NCBI GenBank assembly: GCA_966424055.1
Contig: CBJLMB010000003.1
Location: 1-64,000, forward strand
DNA length: 64,000 bases
Source: Deminuibacter sp966424055
GTDB lineage: Bacteria > Bacteroidota > Bacteroidia > Chitinophagales > Chitinophagaceae
Direction of reading: 5' to 3'
A model generated the notes under the pieces. That model saw only the letters and a list, made by a program, of their open reading frames with translations. It ran no database searches and was not told the DNA's origin. The position numbers and the translations under genes were made by a program. This document shows positions 1-7,959 of this stretch, piece by piece; position 1 is the stretch's first letter, and every line of letters begins with the position of its first letter.

Positions 1-111
1 ACGGTGGTGTGAGAGGACGGGTAGCCAACTAATGGCTATCCTCCTACTCGATTTTAGGCGTGAAAATAAGGATATAACAGTATTATACTCCAAACGTATT
101 TTATAAAAAGG

Positions 112-455
112 AGATTCTCTCGCGGAAGGCGCGGAAGACGCAGAAAGGAAGATGAATGACCTGTTCTGTCCCTTCTCATGGCTGGCAGCTCATGGCTCAT
201 AGCTGAAAAAAAGCGACTAGCTACTAGCGCTGAGCTGCAAGGGGTTTCTCTCGCGGAACACGCAGAAAAGAAGATGAATGATCCGTTTTGTCCCCTCCTA
301 ATGGCTGGTAGCTCATAGCTCACAGCTGAAAAAAAAGCGACTAGCTATTAGCGCTGAGCTGCAAGGGGTTTCTCTCGCGGAAGGCGCGGAAAGGAAGATG
401 CAATAATCCGTTCCCTTCTCATGGCTGGTAGCTCATAGCTCACAGCTATAATGGT
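112..455. repeat. Tandem copies of the mosaic intergenic repeat (array 1)
   Basis: Three imperfect copies begin with 'ttctctcgcgga' at about 115, 246 and 370, giving periods of 131 and 124 bases. Each copy has a 'cgcgga/cgcagaaa' block followed by a block of 'agctcatagctcacagctg' type words and an A-rich stretch with 'gcgactagcta'. No reading frame is conserved between copies. Related modules recur in the intergenic regions near 10.4, 28.8, 31 and 48.4 kb. No gene is seen between 1 and 556. Confidence 0.8.
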
Positions 456-556
456 ATTGGCGGATCGGCCGCCTTGGAAATAAAAACACTAAAGCTTATA
501 AGTAATTGATTATCAGATAAAATTAAATCTATTCTTTTAAATGTCTTATAGAATAT

Positions 557-587
557 TTTGCCTGTTTCAATAATTTTTCTACCTTTG
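557..587 (+). promoter_or_regulatory. Bacteroidota-type promoter for rpmH
   Basis: TTTG at 557-560 is followed after 19 bases by TACCTTTG at 580-587. This matches the Bacteroidota vegetative promoter pattern TTTG-N19-TAnnTTTG. Transcription would start near 593, leaving a leader of about 75 bases before rpmH. Confidence 0.75.
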
Positions 588-669
588 CCGTCCTTTCACC
601 GGGTGGCAGTGATGGTGACTGTTACCTGATTGTTGAAATATCATTTTTGGGTTAGTAAAAAAAATTAAG

Positions 670-825
670 ATGAAACGTACATTTCAACCACATAGGCGTC
701 GTCGTAAAAGCGTTCACGGCTTCCGTAAGCGCATGCAAACAGCCAATGGACGTAAGGTATTGGCAAGCCGCCGCAAGAAAGGCCGTAAGAAGCTGACAAT
801 TTCTGACGAGAGAAAATTAAAGTAA
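670..825 (+). CDS. rpmH: 50S ribosomal protein L34
   Basis: This 51-residue, very basic protein is ribosomal protein L34 of the large subunit. It starts MKRTFQPHRRRRKSVHGF and ends in the usual R/K-rich tail (SRRKKGRKKLTISDERKLK), the full family length. It precedes rnpA and yidD, the classical bacterial order. A strong Bacteroidota promoter lies about 80 bases upstream. An intrinsic terminator just downstream separates it from rnpA, so L34 mRNA is probably made in excess over the RNase P protein. The gene is small but the identification is secure. Confidence 0.98.
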   Translation: MKRTFQPHRRRRKSVHGFRKRMQTANGRKVLASRRKKGRKKLTISDERKLK

Positions 826-864
826 TACCAGGCCGGGTTATTCCGGATCATGTAAATACATTGC

Positions 865-899
865 AAGCCTCATTTGCCCCCGGTGAATGAGGCTTTTTT
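865..899 (+). terminator. Intrinsic terminator between rpmH and rnpA
   Basis: A perfect 10-bp stem (aagcctcatt at 865-874 with aatgaggctt at 886-895) is followed by a T run ending at 899. It lies 40 bases after the rpmH stop and 15 bases before the likely rnpA start. Partial read-through would set the rpmH to rnpA ratio. Confidence 0.8.
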
Positions 900-913
900 C
901 ATCAAAACCGGTA

Positions 914-1327
914 ATGACAGCAAAACAGGATTACACATATGGCAAAAAGGAAAAACTGAAGAGCCGTAAACTGCTCGACCAGGTTTTCAGGGAAGGAAGA
1001 TCTTTTACCGTATTTCCCCTGAAAGTATTTTATGCCCGGCCGGCTGCAGTACAGGATTTTGCCGTAAAGCTGGGCGTTGGCTCCAGCGGGCGTTTTTTCA
1101 GGAAAGCTGTTCACCGCAACAGGATCAAACGTGTGCTGAGAGAAGCTTACCGGTACCATAAACAACCCCTGCACAACCACCTGGAAGCCAGCGGGCAGCA
1201 GGTCGTTGTATTTTTGCTGTATATTGATAAAGTGTTGCCGGAACAGGGTGTACTGCAACAGAAAATGCCCCAGGTAATTCAAAAACTGATCAGGGAATTG
1301 AATGAAGCAATTATTGCGCATACTTAG
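914..1327 (+). CDS. rnpA: Ribonuclease P protein component
   Basis: This is the protein subunit of RNase P, which helps the catalytic RNA remove 5' leaders from precursor tRNAs. The 137-residue protein has the family signature RNRIKRVLREAYR at residues 68-80, preceded by the expected basic N-terminal region and a 'LGVGSSGRFFRKAVH' strand. The frame is open from an ATG at 887, but that codon lies inside the terminator stem, so the ATG at 914 is chosen. The 3' end overlaps yidD by 26 bases, which implies coupled expression. The context rpmH-rnpA-yidD is standard. Confidence 0.95.
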   Translation: MTAKQDYTYGKKEKLKSRKLLDQVFREGRSFTVFPLKVFYARPAAVQDFAVKLGVGSSGRFFRKAVHRNRIKRVLREAYRYHKQPLHNHLEASGQQVVVFLLYIDKVLPEQGVLQQKMPQVIQKLIRELNEAIIAHT

Positions 1328-1532
1328 CTACCCGCTCATACTGCTCATCCGCATTTACCAGTATGTGATTTCGCCCGCCATAGGACCGAAATGCCGGTTT
1401 ACACCTACCTGTTCGCAATATGCAGTGGAGGCACTGAAAAAGCATGGTCTTTTTAAAGGGTTTGCCCTCGCAGTAAAAAGAATTGCCCGTTGCCATCCAG
1501 GTGGTGGAAGTGGCTACGACCCGGTACCATAA
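1302..1532 (+). CDS. yidD: Membrane protein insertion efficiency factor YidD
   Basis: This 76-residue protein belongs to the YidD family (DUF37), a small membrane-associated factor that aids YidC/Sec-dependent insertion of inner-membrane proteins. It has an amphipathic or hydrophobic N-terminal helix (residues 5-30), the conserved core CRFTPTCSQYAVEAL with its cysteines, and the closing RCHPGGGSGYDPVP motif. Length is normal. It overlaps rnpA in another frame. yidC is not immediately downstream as it is in many bacteria; a strong palindromic terminator follows instead. Confidence 0.95.
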   Translation: MKQLLRILSYPLILLIRIYQYVISPAIGPKCRFTPTCSQYAVEALKKHGLFKGFALAVKRIARCHPGGGSGYDPVP

Positions 1533-1591
1533 CTGTTCACTACACCTGTGCTCAGCTCAAAATACAACAACCATTCTTTAGTAGATACACC

Positions 1592-1637
1592 CTATTACAA
1601 CAAACCCGGCTTAGCTAAGCCGGGTTTGTTGTAATAG
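1592..1637. terminator. Perfect 46-nt palindrome, bidirectional terminator
   Basis: Each 23-nt half is the exact reverse complement of the other, with a GC-rich core (acccggc / gccgggt) and T- or A-rich flanks. It lies between the converging yidD (+) and the lipoprotein gene (-), so it can terminate transcription from both sides. No unpaired loop is left by perfect pairing. Confidence 0.8.
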
Positions 1638-1652
1638 TATTTATGCAGGAGA

Positions 1653-2249
1653 TCAATGCGTCATCTCCACCAGGTTTTTAATCAGGTCGCGCAGTTCATT
1701 ATTGGTATAAAACTTATACAGCTCGGGTTCTTTGCCATCAGGACCGGGATCAATGGCTGAGGGAATTTTATGAAACGGGCCGTAAATACGGGCATCTGGA
1801 TTAGCAGATACCTTAACCAGCTGATTGGCTGTAACAATATAGTTGTGATTGGCAGCTGATACATTCTGGCCATGTGTCAGTTGGTTCAGGCTGTCTATTT
1901 TCACCTTCAGTTCTTCCTGGGAAATCATTTTGCTGTTGCTCAGGTCTTTTCCCAGCTGCTGCAGGCTGCCTACAATGGTATCTGTACGCAGGTTAAGTAC
2001 ATAATAACCTGCATCGGGAACATCTACATTGATATTGCCACTGGGTGCGCCGGTAATGCTCAGCGTGGTTTTCCCGCTTCCGCTAAGGGTTAATTCTTTT
2101 TCTGTATAACCGGTACCATCTTTCACAGCAATGCTGTTGCCATTGGCACTGATATCACCCCTTGACATAACCAATACTTTTTTGGCGGGGCCGCCTGAGC
2201 AGGCAGCAAGCAGGGCGATGGGCATTATGCCCAGCAGTATTTTTTTCAT
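1653..2249 (-). CDS. Lipoprotein of unknown function
   Basis: This 198-residue protein is probably a lipid-anchored envelope protein. The start MKKILLGIMPIALLAAC shows a lipoprotein signal with the acylated cysteine at residue 17. An upstream in-frame ATG (2312) would add 21 residues and hide the signal, so 2249 is preferred. The mature part looks largely beta-stranded in its first half (repeated G/T/S-rich stretches) and more helical later (LSNSKMISQEELKVKIDSL). No known family was recognised. The sod terminator lies 27 bases upstream, so it needs its own promoter or read-through from sod. Confidence 0.7.
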   Translation of the reverse strand: MKKILLGIMPIALLAACSGGPAKKVLVMSRGDISANGNSIAVKDGTGYTEKELTLSGSGKTTLSITGAPSGNINVDVPDAGYYVLNLRTDTIVGSLQQLGKDLSNSKMISQEELKVKIDSLNQLTHGQNVSAANHNYIVTANQLVKVSANPDARIYGPFHKIPSAIDPGPDGKEPELYKFYTNNELRDLIKNLVEMTH

Positions 2250-2276
2250 AGCAAAATCAATAAAAAATAAATAATA

Positions 2277-2300
2277 AAGTCCGGTAATATTACCGGACTT
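2277..2300 (-). terminator. Terminator downstream of superoxide dismutase
   Basis: This is a perfect 24-nt palindrome (aagtccggtaat / attaccggactt). On the minus strand it is followed by a long T-rich stretch (2258-2276). It sits 37 bases past the end of the sod gene. Confidence 0.75.
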
Positions 2301-2336
2301 CAAAATAAACAAGTATTTCGAGTTTGAATCAAACTT

Positions 2337-2942
2337 TTATTTGATCGCGTTGAATCTTTCGGCAACTTTTACCCAGTCTATCACATTCCAGAAAGCACCC
2401 AGGTATTCGGCCCTGCGGTTCTGGTATTTGAGATAATAGGCATGCTCCCAAACATCCACACCCAGCAGCGGGGTGCCTTTTACTTCGGCTACATCCATCA
2501 GTGGATTGTCCTGGTTGGGCGTAGAGCTGATCTGCAGCTTGCCGTCTGTTACAATTAACCAGGCCCAGCCGCTACCGAAACGGGTAAGCGCGGCATTATT
2601 GAATTTTTCTTTGAATGCATCGAAAGAACCGAACTCTTTATTGATCGCATCGGCCAGTGCACCGCTGGGGGCTGGTTCTGCATGAGGCGCCAGGGTTTCC
2701 CAGAAAAAAGAATGATTCCAGTGGCCACCACCATTATTGCGCACTGCGGGAGAAATAGAGCCTGCCTGTTTCACCAGTTCTTCCAGGCTTTTGCTTTCAT
2801 GTTCAGTGCCAGCAATTGCCTTGTTAAGGTTATCTACATATGCCTGGTGGTGTTTACCATGGTGAATTTGCATGGTAGTACCGTCGATATGGGGTTCCAA
2901 AGCTTCAAAAGCATAAGGAAGTGCCGGTAAAGTAAATGCCAT
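2337..2942 (-). CDS. sodA: Superoxide dismutase, Mn/Fe family with Mn-type signature
   Basis: It converts superoxide to hydrogen peroxide and oxygen in the cytoplasm. The metal ligands are visible: His27 (QIHHGKHHQAY), His77 (GGHWNHSFFW), and Asp163 and His167 (DVWEHAYY). Two positions that separate Mn from Fe enzymes read Gly73 and Gln144 (TPNQDNPLMD), the Mn pattern, although members of this phylum can be cambialistic. The 201-residue length is typical. It has no signal peptide. A promoter overlapping an inverted repeat lies about 57 bases upstream, and a palindromic terminator follows. Confidence 0.95.
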   Translation of the reverse strand: MAFTLPALPYAFEALEPHIDGTTMQIHHGKHHQAYVDNLNKAIAGTEHESKSLEELVKQAGSISPAVRNNGGGHWNHSFFWETLAPHAEPAPSGALADAINKEFGSFDAFKEKFNNAALTRFGSGWAWLIVTDGKLQISSTPNQDNPLMDVAEVKGTPLLGVDVWEHAYYLKYQNRRAEYLGAFWNVIDWVKVAERFNAIK

Positions 2943-2998
2943 AACTATCAGTTTGAATGTTGAATAAAATAAGTCTGATGATTCCGTTTTTGTTAAAA

Positions 2999-3031
2999 CA
3001 AATTTATCGAGACTTGGTTGATTGAACCAAG
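2999..3031 (-). promoter_or_regulatory. Promoter of sod overlapping an inverted repeat
   Basis: On the minus strand TTGG is followed after 20 bases by TAAATTTG (2999-3006), close to the Bacteroidota promoter consensus. The -33 side lies within an inverted repeat, cttggtt-N5-aaccaag (3013-3031). That repeat could be an operator for a redox or metal regulator; the regulator is not identified. Confidence 0.55.
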
Positions 3032-3173
3032 CCTTTTATCTGATTTTACCTGTTGAAATAAGCTATTTCCAGGGATGCCCAATTTAGGACTAAAACATGG
3101 ACTGTGCACCATTTCCGGGAAAAATTGGTTGATAAAAAGGTTGTATTGAACAAAGCCCCTGGTGCGCCAAAAG

Positions 3174-3199
3174 CAGCTGTGGTATTCTTTCCACAGCTG
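3174..3199 (-). terminator. Hairpin terminator downstream of the HAD phosphatase
   Basis: A 9-bp stem, cagctgtgg / ccacagctg, with an 8-nt loop begins directly after the stop codon of the minus-strand gene. On the minus strand it is followed by 'cttttgg'. Confidence 0.55.
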
Positions 3200-3200
3200 G

Positions 3201-3896
3201 TTAAAATACGGTTTCCAGTTCTTTCAGGTGATATACAGTATAAGTTGGCAGTACATGCGGTATAATGTTGAGATGGTTTACAAATACGGTATCCAGCCCG
3301 GCATTGATACCGCCCTGGATATCTGCATCCAGGTTATCGCCGATCATGATGCTTTCTGTTCTCTCTGCGCCTGTTTTCTGCAGGGCATAATCGAATATCT
3401 CTTTTTGTGGTTTCAGGCTATTGCTGCCTTCTGATGTAATAACTTCTATAAAAAACTCTTTCAGGTTGCTGTTGATTAATTTACAATGTTGCACCGCATC
3501 AAACCCGTTGGTGATAAGGTGCAGGTGATAACCTTTTTGCTGCAGGTACCGGAGTATTTCAATGGTGTAGGGAAAAATATTTTTCCTGTATGGCAGCTGT
3601 TCAAGAAAATCAACCGACAATTGTTTGGCCAGTGCTTCATCGGCAATTTTAAAATCGAGCAGGGTAAGCCACATTCTTTTCCACCGTAATTCCTCCTGTT
3701 TAATAAAGCCCTTGGTATAGCGGTCCCACAAGCGGTTATTGTGAAAATTGTAACGCTCAAAAAAATAGCCGAAATCATCCACACCCTTTTCTTTCAGTGC
3801 ATTGGCCCTGTGCAGTACCACCAGGGTTTCCCTTGCATTGGTTTCAAAATCCCATAATGTATGATCCAGGTCGAAAAATAAATGGTTGTATTTCAT
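3201..3896 (-). CDS. yjjG: YjjG-type noncanonical pyrimidine nucleotidase (HAD family)
   Basis: This 231-residue HAD-superfamily phosphatase resembles YjjG, which dephosphorylates noncanonical pyrimidine nucleotides and so keeps them out of DNA. Motif I is FFDLDHTLWDF, with the nucleophile Asp9 and acid/base Asp11. Motif II is LITNG, then LKPQKEIFDYAL carries the conserved lysine, and motif IV is IMIGDNLDADIQGG. A helical cap follows motif I. A GTG two codons upstream (3902) is also possible; ATG at 3896 is chosen. Substrate assignment rests on family resemblance only. Confidence 0.85.
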   Translation of the reverse strand: MKYNHLFFDLDHTLWDFETNARETLVVLHRANALKEKGVDDFGYFFERYNFHNNRLWDRYTKGFIKQEELRWKRMWLTLLDFKIADEALAKQLSVDFLEQLPYRKNIFPYTIEILRYLQQKGYHLHLITNGFDAVQHCKLINSNLKEFFIEVITSEGSNSLKPQKEIFDYALQKTGAERTESIMIGDNLDADIQGGINAGLDTVFVNHLNIIPHVLPTYTVYHLKELETVF

Positions 3897-4117
3897 CCTC
3901 ACAAATTTTGTTCAATGGTGTGCTTCATTGCTTCAAACGAAATAAGGCTTGCCTCACTGCTATTTCAGCTCTGCGGTAACATGGCCAGTAGCAGTGCAAA
4001 TTTACCCGTTTGCGCCAACATTCAGCCGTATTGCGATATTTGTTGACACAAGGTTAAGAAAACGCCTTTTTAAAGGGATTAACCGCGCTATTGCATTTAT
4101 ACTAAAAAATACAAGCC

Positions 4118-4825
4118 ATGAACATTGTTATTACCGGTGCGTCTAAAGGATTGGGCAGGGCTATTGCAGAAAAATTTGCAGGCGATAAACAGGGGCATAC
4201 CTTTTTCCTGTGTGCGAGGAATGAGGAAACACTGAAAACATTTGCCACCGAACTGCAGGCCAGGTTTCAGCGAACCAATATACATGCATTTGCCTGCGAT
4301 ATGGCTGTGAAAAAGCATGTTATCGCTTTTGCGCAATGGATACAGGGTTTTGATATGCCGGTGCATATCCTGGTGAACAATGCAGGACAGTTTATTCCTG
4401 GCAGTATTTATAATGAAGCTGATGGTGCGCTGGAACAAATGATACAGGTAAACCTGTACAGTGCCTATCATTTAACCAGGGCATTACTACCGCGAATGAT
4501 GGCAGCAAAAACAGGGCATATTTTTAACATGTGTTCCATTGCCTCATTGAAGGCATATGCCAATGGGGGGGCTTATAGCATCAGTAAATTTGCACTGGCA
4601 GGTTTTTCCCAGAACCTGCGTGAAGAGCTCAAACCCTTTAATATCAAAGTAACGGCTGTTTACCCGGGTGCTGCTTACACCGATTCCTGGGCTGGTTCGG
4701 GTGTAGATCCCAAACGACTGATGGAAGCCGGTGATATTGCCGAAATGGTGTATACCGCGTCATTGCTATCGCCCCAGGCTTGTGTGGAAGAGATTGTTCT
4801 GCGCCCGCAGCTGGGAGATTTATAG
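4118..4825 (+). CDS. Short-chain dehydrogenase/reductase family protein
   Basis: This 235-residue classical SDR is a cytoplasmic NAD(P)-dependent oxidoreductase of unknown substrate. It has the cofactor motif TGASKGLG (residues 6-13), the NNAG motif, a catalytic serine region (MCSIAS) and the YSISK active-site Tyr/Lys pair about 12 residues later. The PG motif after strand 6 (VYPGAAYTD) is also present. An Arg a little after the first beta strand (CARNEE) suggests NADP preference, by inference. It ends 22 bases before pheS and may be co-transcribed with it. Confidence 0.9.
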   Translation: MNIVITGASKGLGRAIAEKFAGDKQGHTFFLCARNEETLKTFATELQARFQRTNIHAFACDMAVKKHVIAFAQWIQGFDMPVHILVNNAGQFIPGSIYNEADGALEQMIQVNLYSAYHLTRALLPRMMAAKTGHIFNMCSIASLKAYANGGAYSISKFALAGFSQNLREELKPFNIKVTAVYPGAAYTDSWAGSGVDPKRLMEAGDIAEMVYTASLLSPQACVEEIVLRPQLGDL

Positions 4826-4835
4826 CCAAATAAAC

Positions 4836-4843
4836 TATCTTCG
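4836..4843 (+). promoter_or_regulatory. Possible -7 element directly before pheS
   Basis: TATCTTCG matches the Bacteroidota -7 element TAnnTTTG with one mismatch and ends 4 bases before the pheS ATG. If used, the pheS message would be essentially leaderless. No good -33 element was found. Confidence 0.35.
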
Positions 4844-4847
4844 CCCC

Positions 4848-5879
4848 ATGGAACAACTGTTGCAACAGATAGACCAGCTTAAGCAGGAAATAAGTGCCTA
4901 TGAAGGCGTGAACGGGGATGCCGCGGAAACTTTTCGTATCAAATACCTCGGTACCAAGGGTATTATCAAAGGACTGATGGGGGAAATGAAAAATATTCCC
5001 GGGGAGCAGAAAAAGGAGTTTGGCCAGGTGATGAATGGCTTGAAACAGCTGGCAGAAGAAAAATGGGAAGCCCTGAAATTACAGGGTGATCATGGCGGGG
5101 AACAACAGGAAGTAGCGATAGACTGGAGCCTGCCGGGCGAACCGGAACCGGTTGGCGGCCGTCATCCCATCAATATTGTACGTCACCAGATCATTTCAAT
5201 ATTTCACCGGCTGGGCTTTGCCGTTGCTGAAGGGCCGGAGATTGAAGACGACTGGCATAATTTTACTGCACTCAACCTGCCGGAGAACCACCCGGCGCGG
5301 GATATGCAGGATACTTTTTATATTTCACAAAACCCCGATTGGCTGCTGCGCACGCATACCAGCAGTGTACAGGCCAGGGTAATGGAAAAGCAAAAGCCGC
5401 CTATCCGTATTATTTGTCCGGGCCGTGTATACCGCAATGAAACCATCAGCGCAAGGGCACACTGTTTTTTTCACCAGGTGGAAGGATTGTATGTAGATGA
5501 ACATGTAAGTTTTGCCGACCTGAAACAAACCCTGTATTTCTTTGTACAGGAAATGTTTGGTAAAGAGGTGAAAGTGCGTTTCCGTCCCTCTTATTTCCCC
5601 TTCACTGAACCAAGTGCCGAAATGGACATCAGTTGTACTGTTTGCGGTGGTTCGGGATGCTCCCTGTGCAAACATACCGGCTGGGTAGAAATACTGGGCT
5701 GTGGAATGGTGCACCCCAAAATGCTGGAGAATTTTGGAATCGATCCCAATAAATACACCGGTTTTGCCTTCGGTATGGGTATGGAGCGCATTTGCCAGCT
5801 GAAATACCGGGTAAACGACCTTCGTCTGTATTCGCAGAACGATGTACGGTTTTTACAACAATTTACCGGCGCGGTATAA
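4848..5879 (+). CDS. pheS: Phenylalanine-tRNA ligase alpha subunit
   Basis: This is the catalytic alpha subunit of the heterotetrameric PheRS, which charges tRNA-Phe. The 343-residue protein has an N-terminal coiled-coil region (residues 1-90), then class II motifs: HPINIVRHQI and the region around ENHPARDMQDTFYI, motif 2 (RVYRNETISARAHCFFHQVE), and motif 3 GFAFGMGMERICQLKY. A CxxCxGxGCxxC cluster lies before the last domain and is common in bacterial PheS. The frame is open 117 bases further up, but that part overlaps the SDR gene, so the ATG at 4848 is used. pheT is not adjacent, as is often the case in Bacteroidota. Confidence 0.97.
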   Translation: MEQLLQQIDQLKQEISAYEGVNGDAAETFRIKYLGTKGIIKGLMGEMKNIPGEQKKEFGQVMNGLKQLAEEKWEALKLQGDHGGEQQEVAIDWSLPGEPEPVGGRHPINIVRHQIISIFHRLGFAVAEGPEIEDDWHNFTALNLPENHPARDMQDTFYISQNPDWLLRTHTSSVQARVMEKQKPPIRIICPGRVYRNETISARAHCFFHQVEGLYVDEHVSFADLKQTLYFFVQEMFGKEVKVRFRPSYFPFTEPSAEMDISCTVCGGSGCSLCKHTGWVEILGCGMVHPKMLENFGIDPNKYTGFAFGMGMERICQLKYRVNDLRLYSQNDVRFLQQFTGAV

Positions 5880-5911
5880 TAAGCCGCTTCAATAAAAATA
5901 TACCGTTTCAG

Positions 5912-5944
5912 CACCAACAGCCAGCCTGGCTGTTGGTGTTTTCA
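5912..5944 (+). terminator. Intrinsic terminator after pheS
   Basis: A 12-bp perfect stem (caccaacagcca / tggctgttggtg) with a 3-nt loop is followed by 'ttttc'. It lies 33 bases after the pheS stop. Confidence 0.8.
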
Positions 5945-6104
5945 TTTTAACAGCTTCTTACAAAAGTGGCAGATAATGCCTGTTGTTTTGTTAAAGGCGC
6001 CAGCCGCTAAAATTTTTTTAAGGGATACCCGTTCTTACCCAACGCCTTGCCCGCTGACCCCGTAATAGTGTAAAGCAAAATATAAAATGGTGACTATGGT
6101 ATTC

Positions 6105-7430
6105 ATGAACGCAAAGCAACCAGCACTTAGTGGTAAAGAGATGGGGCTGTATATATTGCTGCTGGCCTTTATGGTTACATTGTATATACCACAAACAGCT
6201 ATAAATAGCATTTGTATAGGACTGTTGTTTGTATACAGCCTGTTCATGAACCCGTTTTCGGAAAAATGGGAACTGTTCAAAAAACGCCGTGCTGTTCAGT
6301 TGATGTTGCTGTTTTTTTTGCTGCATGTGATAAGCACCCTGTTCTCTTCCAATAAAGCCGAAGCGCTCGATTTGCTGGGCCGTCGCATGGCCTTGTTGCT
6401 GTTCCCGTTCAGCATTGGTTTAATTATGATCAGCGATGTACTCAGGAAAAGGATAATGCTGTCATTCGCTGTTATCACTACCATAGCAGCTGTATACTGC
6501 TTGGCGCTGGCCAGCCACCATTATACCTTATCGGGGTTTAACGGGCATTTGTATAGCAACGATCTCAGCCAGTACGTCGATAAACAATCAATTTATTTTG
6601 CCACAATGGTCAATATCGCAATGCTTTGCTATGCACATGCACTGCTGCATGGCCGGTACCCGGCAATTGTACGTGTTTTGATGTATACTGCGATATTGCT
6701 GCTATCGGCAGTGTTGTTCTTACTGGCCAGTCGTATGGCAATGCTTGCTTTTGGTGTTTGTGCGTTTATACTGGTTGGGTATATTATGGTAAAGCATAGA
6801 AAATGGCTTGCTGGTATATCTATTATCCTGGTGTTTACTGCTGAATTTTTCCTTTTGTCTGATGCTTTTCCCAAAGCCACTAATCGTTTTGAAGAACTAC
6901 AGTATACACAATACAACTTTGCCAGCAACGGGCATGAAAGCAATTATAATTCAGACGTTACACCCGATCAATGGAATGGCGTTAATATCAGGTTGGCAGT
7001 GTGGAACTGCGGCTGGCAGCTGGCAAAACAACATTTTATTGCCGGCAGTAACCTGGGTGATAAAATGGATAACCTGCTGCAGGTGTACAAATACAATCAT
7101 TTCAATTTCGGGTACGAATCAAGGCGTAACCTGCACAATACTTATTTGGATGTACTGGTAACTTTTGGCATATCGGGGCTGGCCATTTTTCTGCTGGGCT
7201 ACCTGGTGATGCCTTTGATAAATAATATTAAAACCAATGATCTTTTCAGCTGCTTTGTTTTATTGCTGATAGGCTGGCAGCTGGTCACAGAATCATACCT
7301 CGACAGAAGCATTGGATGCATACTGCTTTGCTTTTTTGTTTCTGTTGCAGAGGGATGGAAAAAAGAGCGGATCAGTTTTGAACCCTTATTTAATCAACCG
7401 GCCGTTGCTACTACTTATATGCCTGGGTAA
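6105..7430 (+). CDS. O-antigen ligase / polymerase-like membrane protein
   Basis: This 441-residue polytopic inner-membrane protein has about ten to twelve hydrophobic segments. A large external loop (residues 255-345) ends in RRNLHNTYLDVLVTFGISGL. The H-N-x-Y-L-x-x-L...G-x-x-G-L pattern is the hallmark of the O-antigen ligase/polymerase (Wzy_C, WaaL) superfamily, which transfers or polymerises undecaprenyl-linked sugars on the periplasmic side. An ATG 18 bases upstream (6087) could also be used. No other polysaccharide genes are adjacent, so polymerase and ligase cannot be distinguished. Its last 20 bases overlap the end of the converging gene. Confidence 0.8.
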   Translation: MNAKQPALSGKEMGLYILLLAFMVTLYIPQTAINSICIGLLFVYSLFMNPFSEKWELFKKRRAVQLMLLFFLLHVISTLFSSNKAEALDLLGRRMALLLFPFSIGLIMISDVLRKRIMLSFAVITTIAAVYCLALASHHYTLSGFNGHLYSNDLSQYVDKQSIYFATMVNIAMLCYAHALLHGRYPAIVRVLMYTAILLLSAVLFLLASRMAMLAFGVCAFILVGYIMVKHRKWLAGISIILVFTAEFFLLSDAFPKATNRFEELQYTQYNFASNGHESNYNSDVTPDQWNGVNIRLAVWNCGWQLAKQHFIAGSNLGDKMDNLLQVYKYNHFNFGYESRRNLHNTYLDVLVTFGISGLAIFLLGYLVMPLINNIKTNDLFSCFVLLLIGWQLVTESYLDRSIGCILLCFFVSVAEGWKKERISFEPLFNQPAVATTYMPG

Positions 7431-7749
7431 TGTATAAATGATACAGGCTTAACGGCAGGTGCATTTTTAACAGCCTGCCGCCTGAACAGTCTTTGTGCAG
7501 CATATTGCGCAGGGCTGGTATATAGATACGTTCGATGGTGGACTTTACGCTTTCGTCGCCGCTCAGGTACAACTGAGCGGCCGTATTCAGGCAGGTTTTT
7601 ACATTTCCCGTATCATAGTGATGTGCAGCCTGCCTTGTAAAATCGGCAAAACACAGCATGGTTTCTTCAAGACTGCCATCGTATTTGCTCATATTCAGCT
7701 GTGGAAACTTCCGGGATAGTACTACAAAAAGTTCATCGCCTGTTATCAT
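7411..7749 (-). CDS. Conserved hypothetical protein, helical
   Basis: This 112-residue soluble protein is predicted to be mostly helical. It starts MITGDELFVVLSRKFPQL and has a histidine/tyrosine-rich C-terminus (LPLSLYHLYITQAYK). The frame extends 25 residues further upstream (7824), but that stretch looks like translated non-coding DNA. It resembles small uncharacterised proteins common in Chitinophagaceae (possibly DUF7674); this is recollection, not a search result. It overlaps the 3' end of the convergent ligase-like gene by 20 bases. Confidence 0.6.
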   Translation of the reverse strand: MITGDELFVVLSRKFPQLNMSKYDGSLEETMLCFADFTRQAAHHYDTGNVKTCLNTAAQLYLSGDESVKSTIERIYIPALRNMLHKDCSGGRLLKMHLPLSLYHLYITQAYK

Positions 7750-7959
7750 ACAAAAGCCGGTTAACGGGGTAAAAAGGATTTTACATGAAGATAAAAAGGC
7801 CGATGCTTTTTTCCGCATCCCCACATTATTTCCGCATTAATAAAATATTAAGAATGGCCGGATAACGGAAGCGTTACTGATATGGTTTGCAGCATGCACC
7901 ATGAAGCGCACAGGCCTCAGCGGTACATGCCGCCAATACTTTATTCCTGCGGGAGGATA

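Noticed and set aside
1..41. Possible 3' end of a 5S rRNA gene with a terminator
   Set aside because: 'gtgagaggacgggtagcca' is faintly like a 5S rRNA end and a gggtagcca/tggctatcc hairpin follows, but the match needs gaps and the rest of the gene is outside the window.
54..323. 89-codon minus-strand frame
   Set aside because: It runs through the tandem repeat units, with internally duplicated peptide; it is a by-product of repeat DNA.
112..455. CRISPR array
   Set aside because: The units are long and imperfect with no unique spacers of constant length, and no cas genes are in the window.
902..1321. 139-codon frame antisense to rnpA
   Set aside because: rnpA is certain on the other strand, and the antisense translation has no family features.
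4731..4847. N-terminal extension of PheS
   Set aside because: It overlaps the SDR gene in another frame and is not part of PheS proteins.
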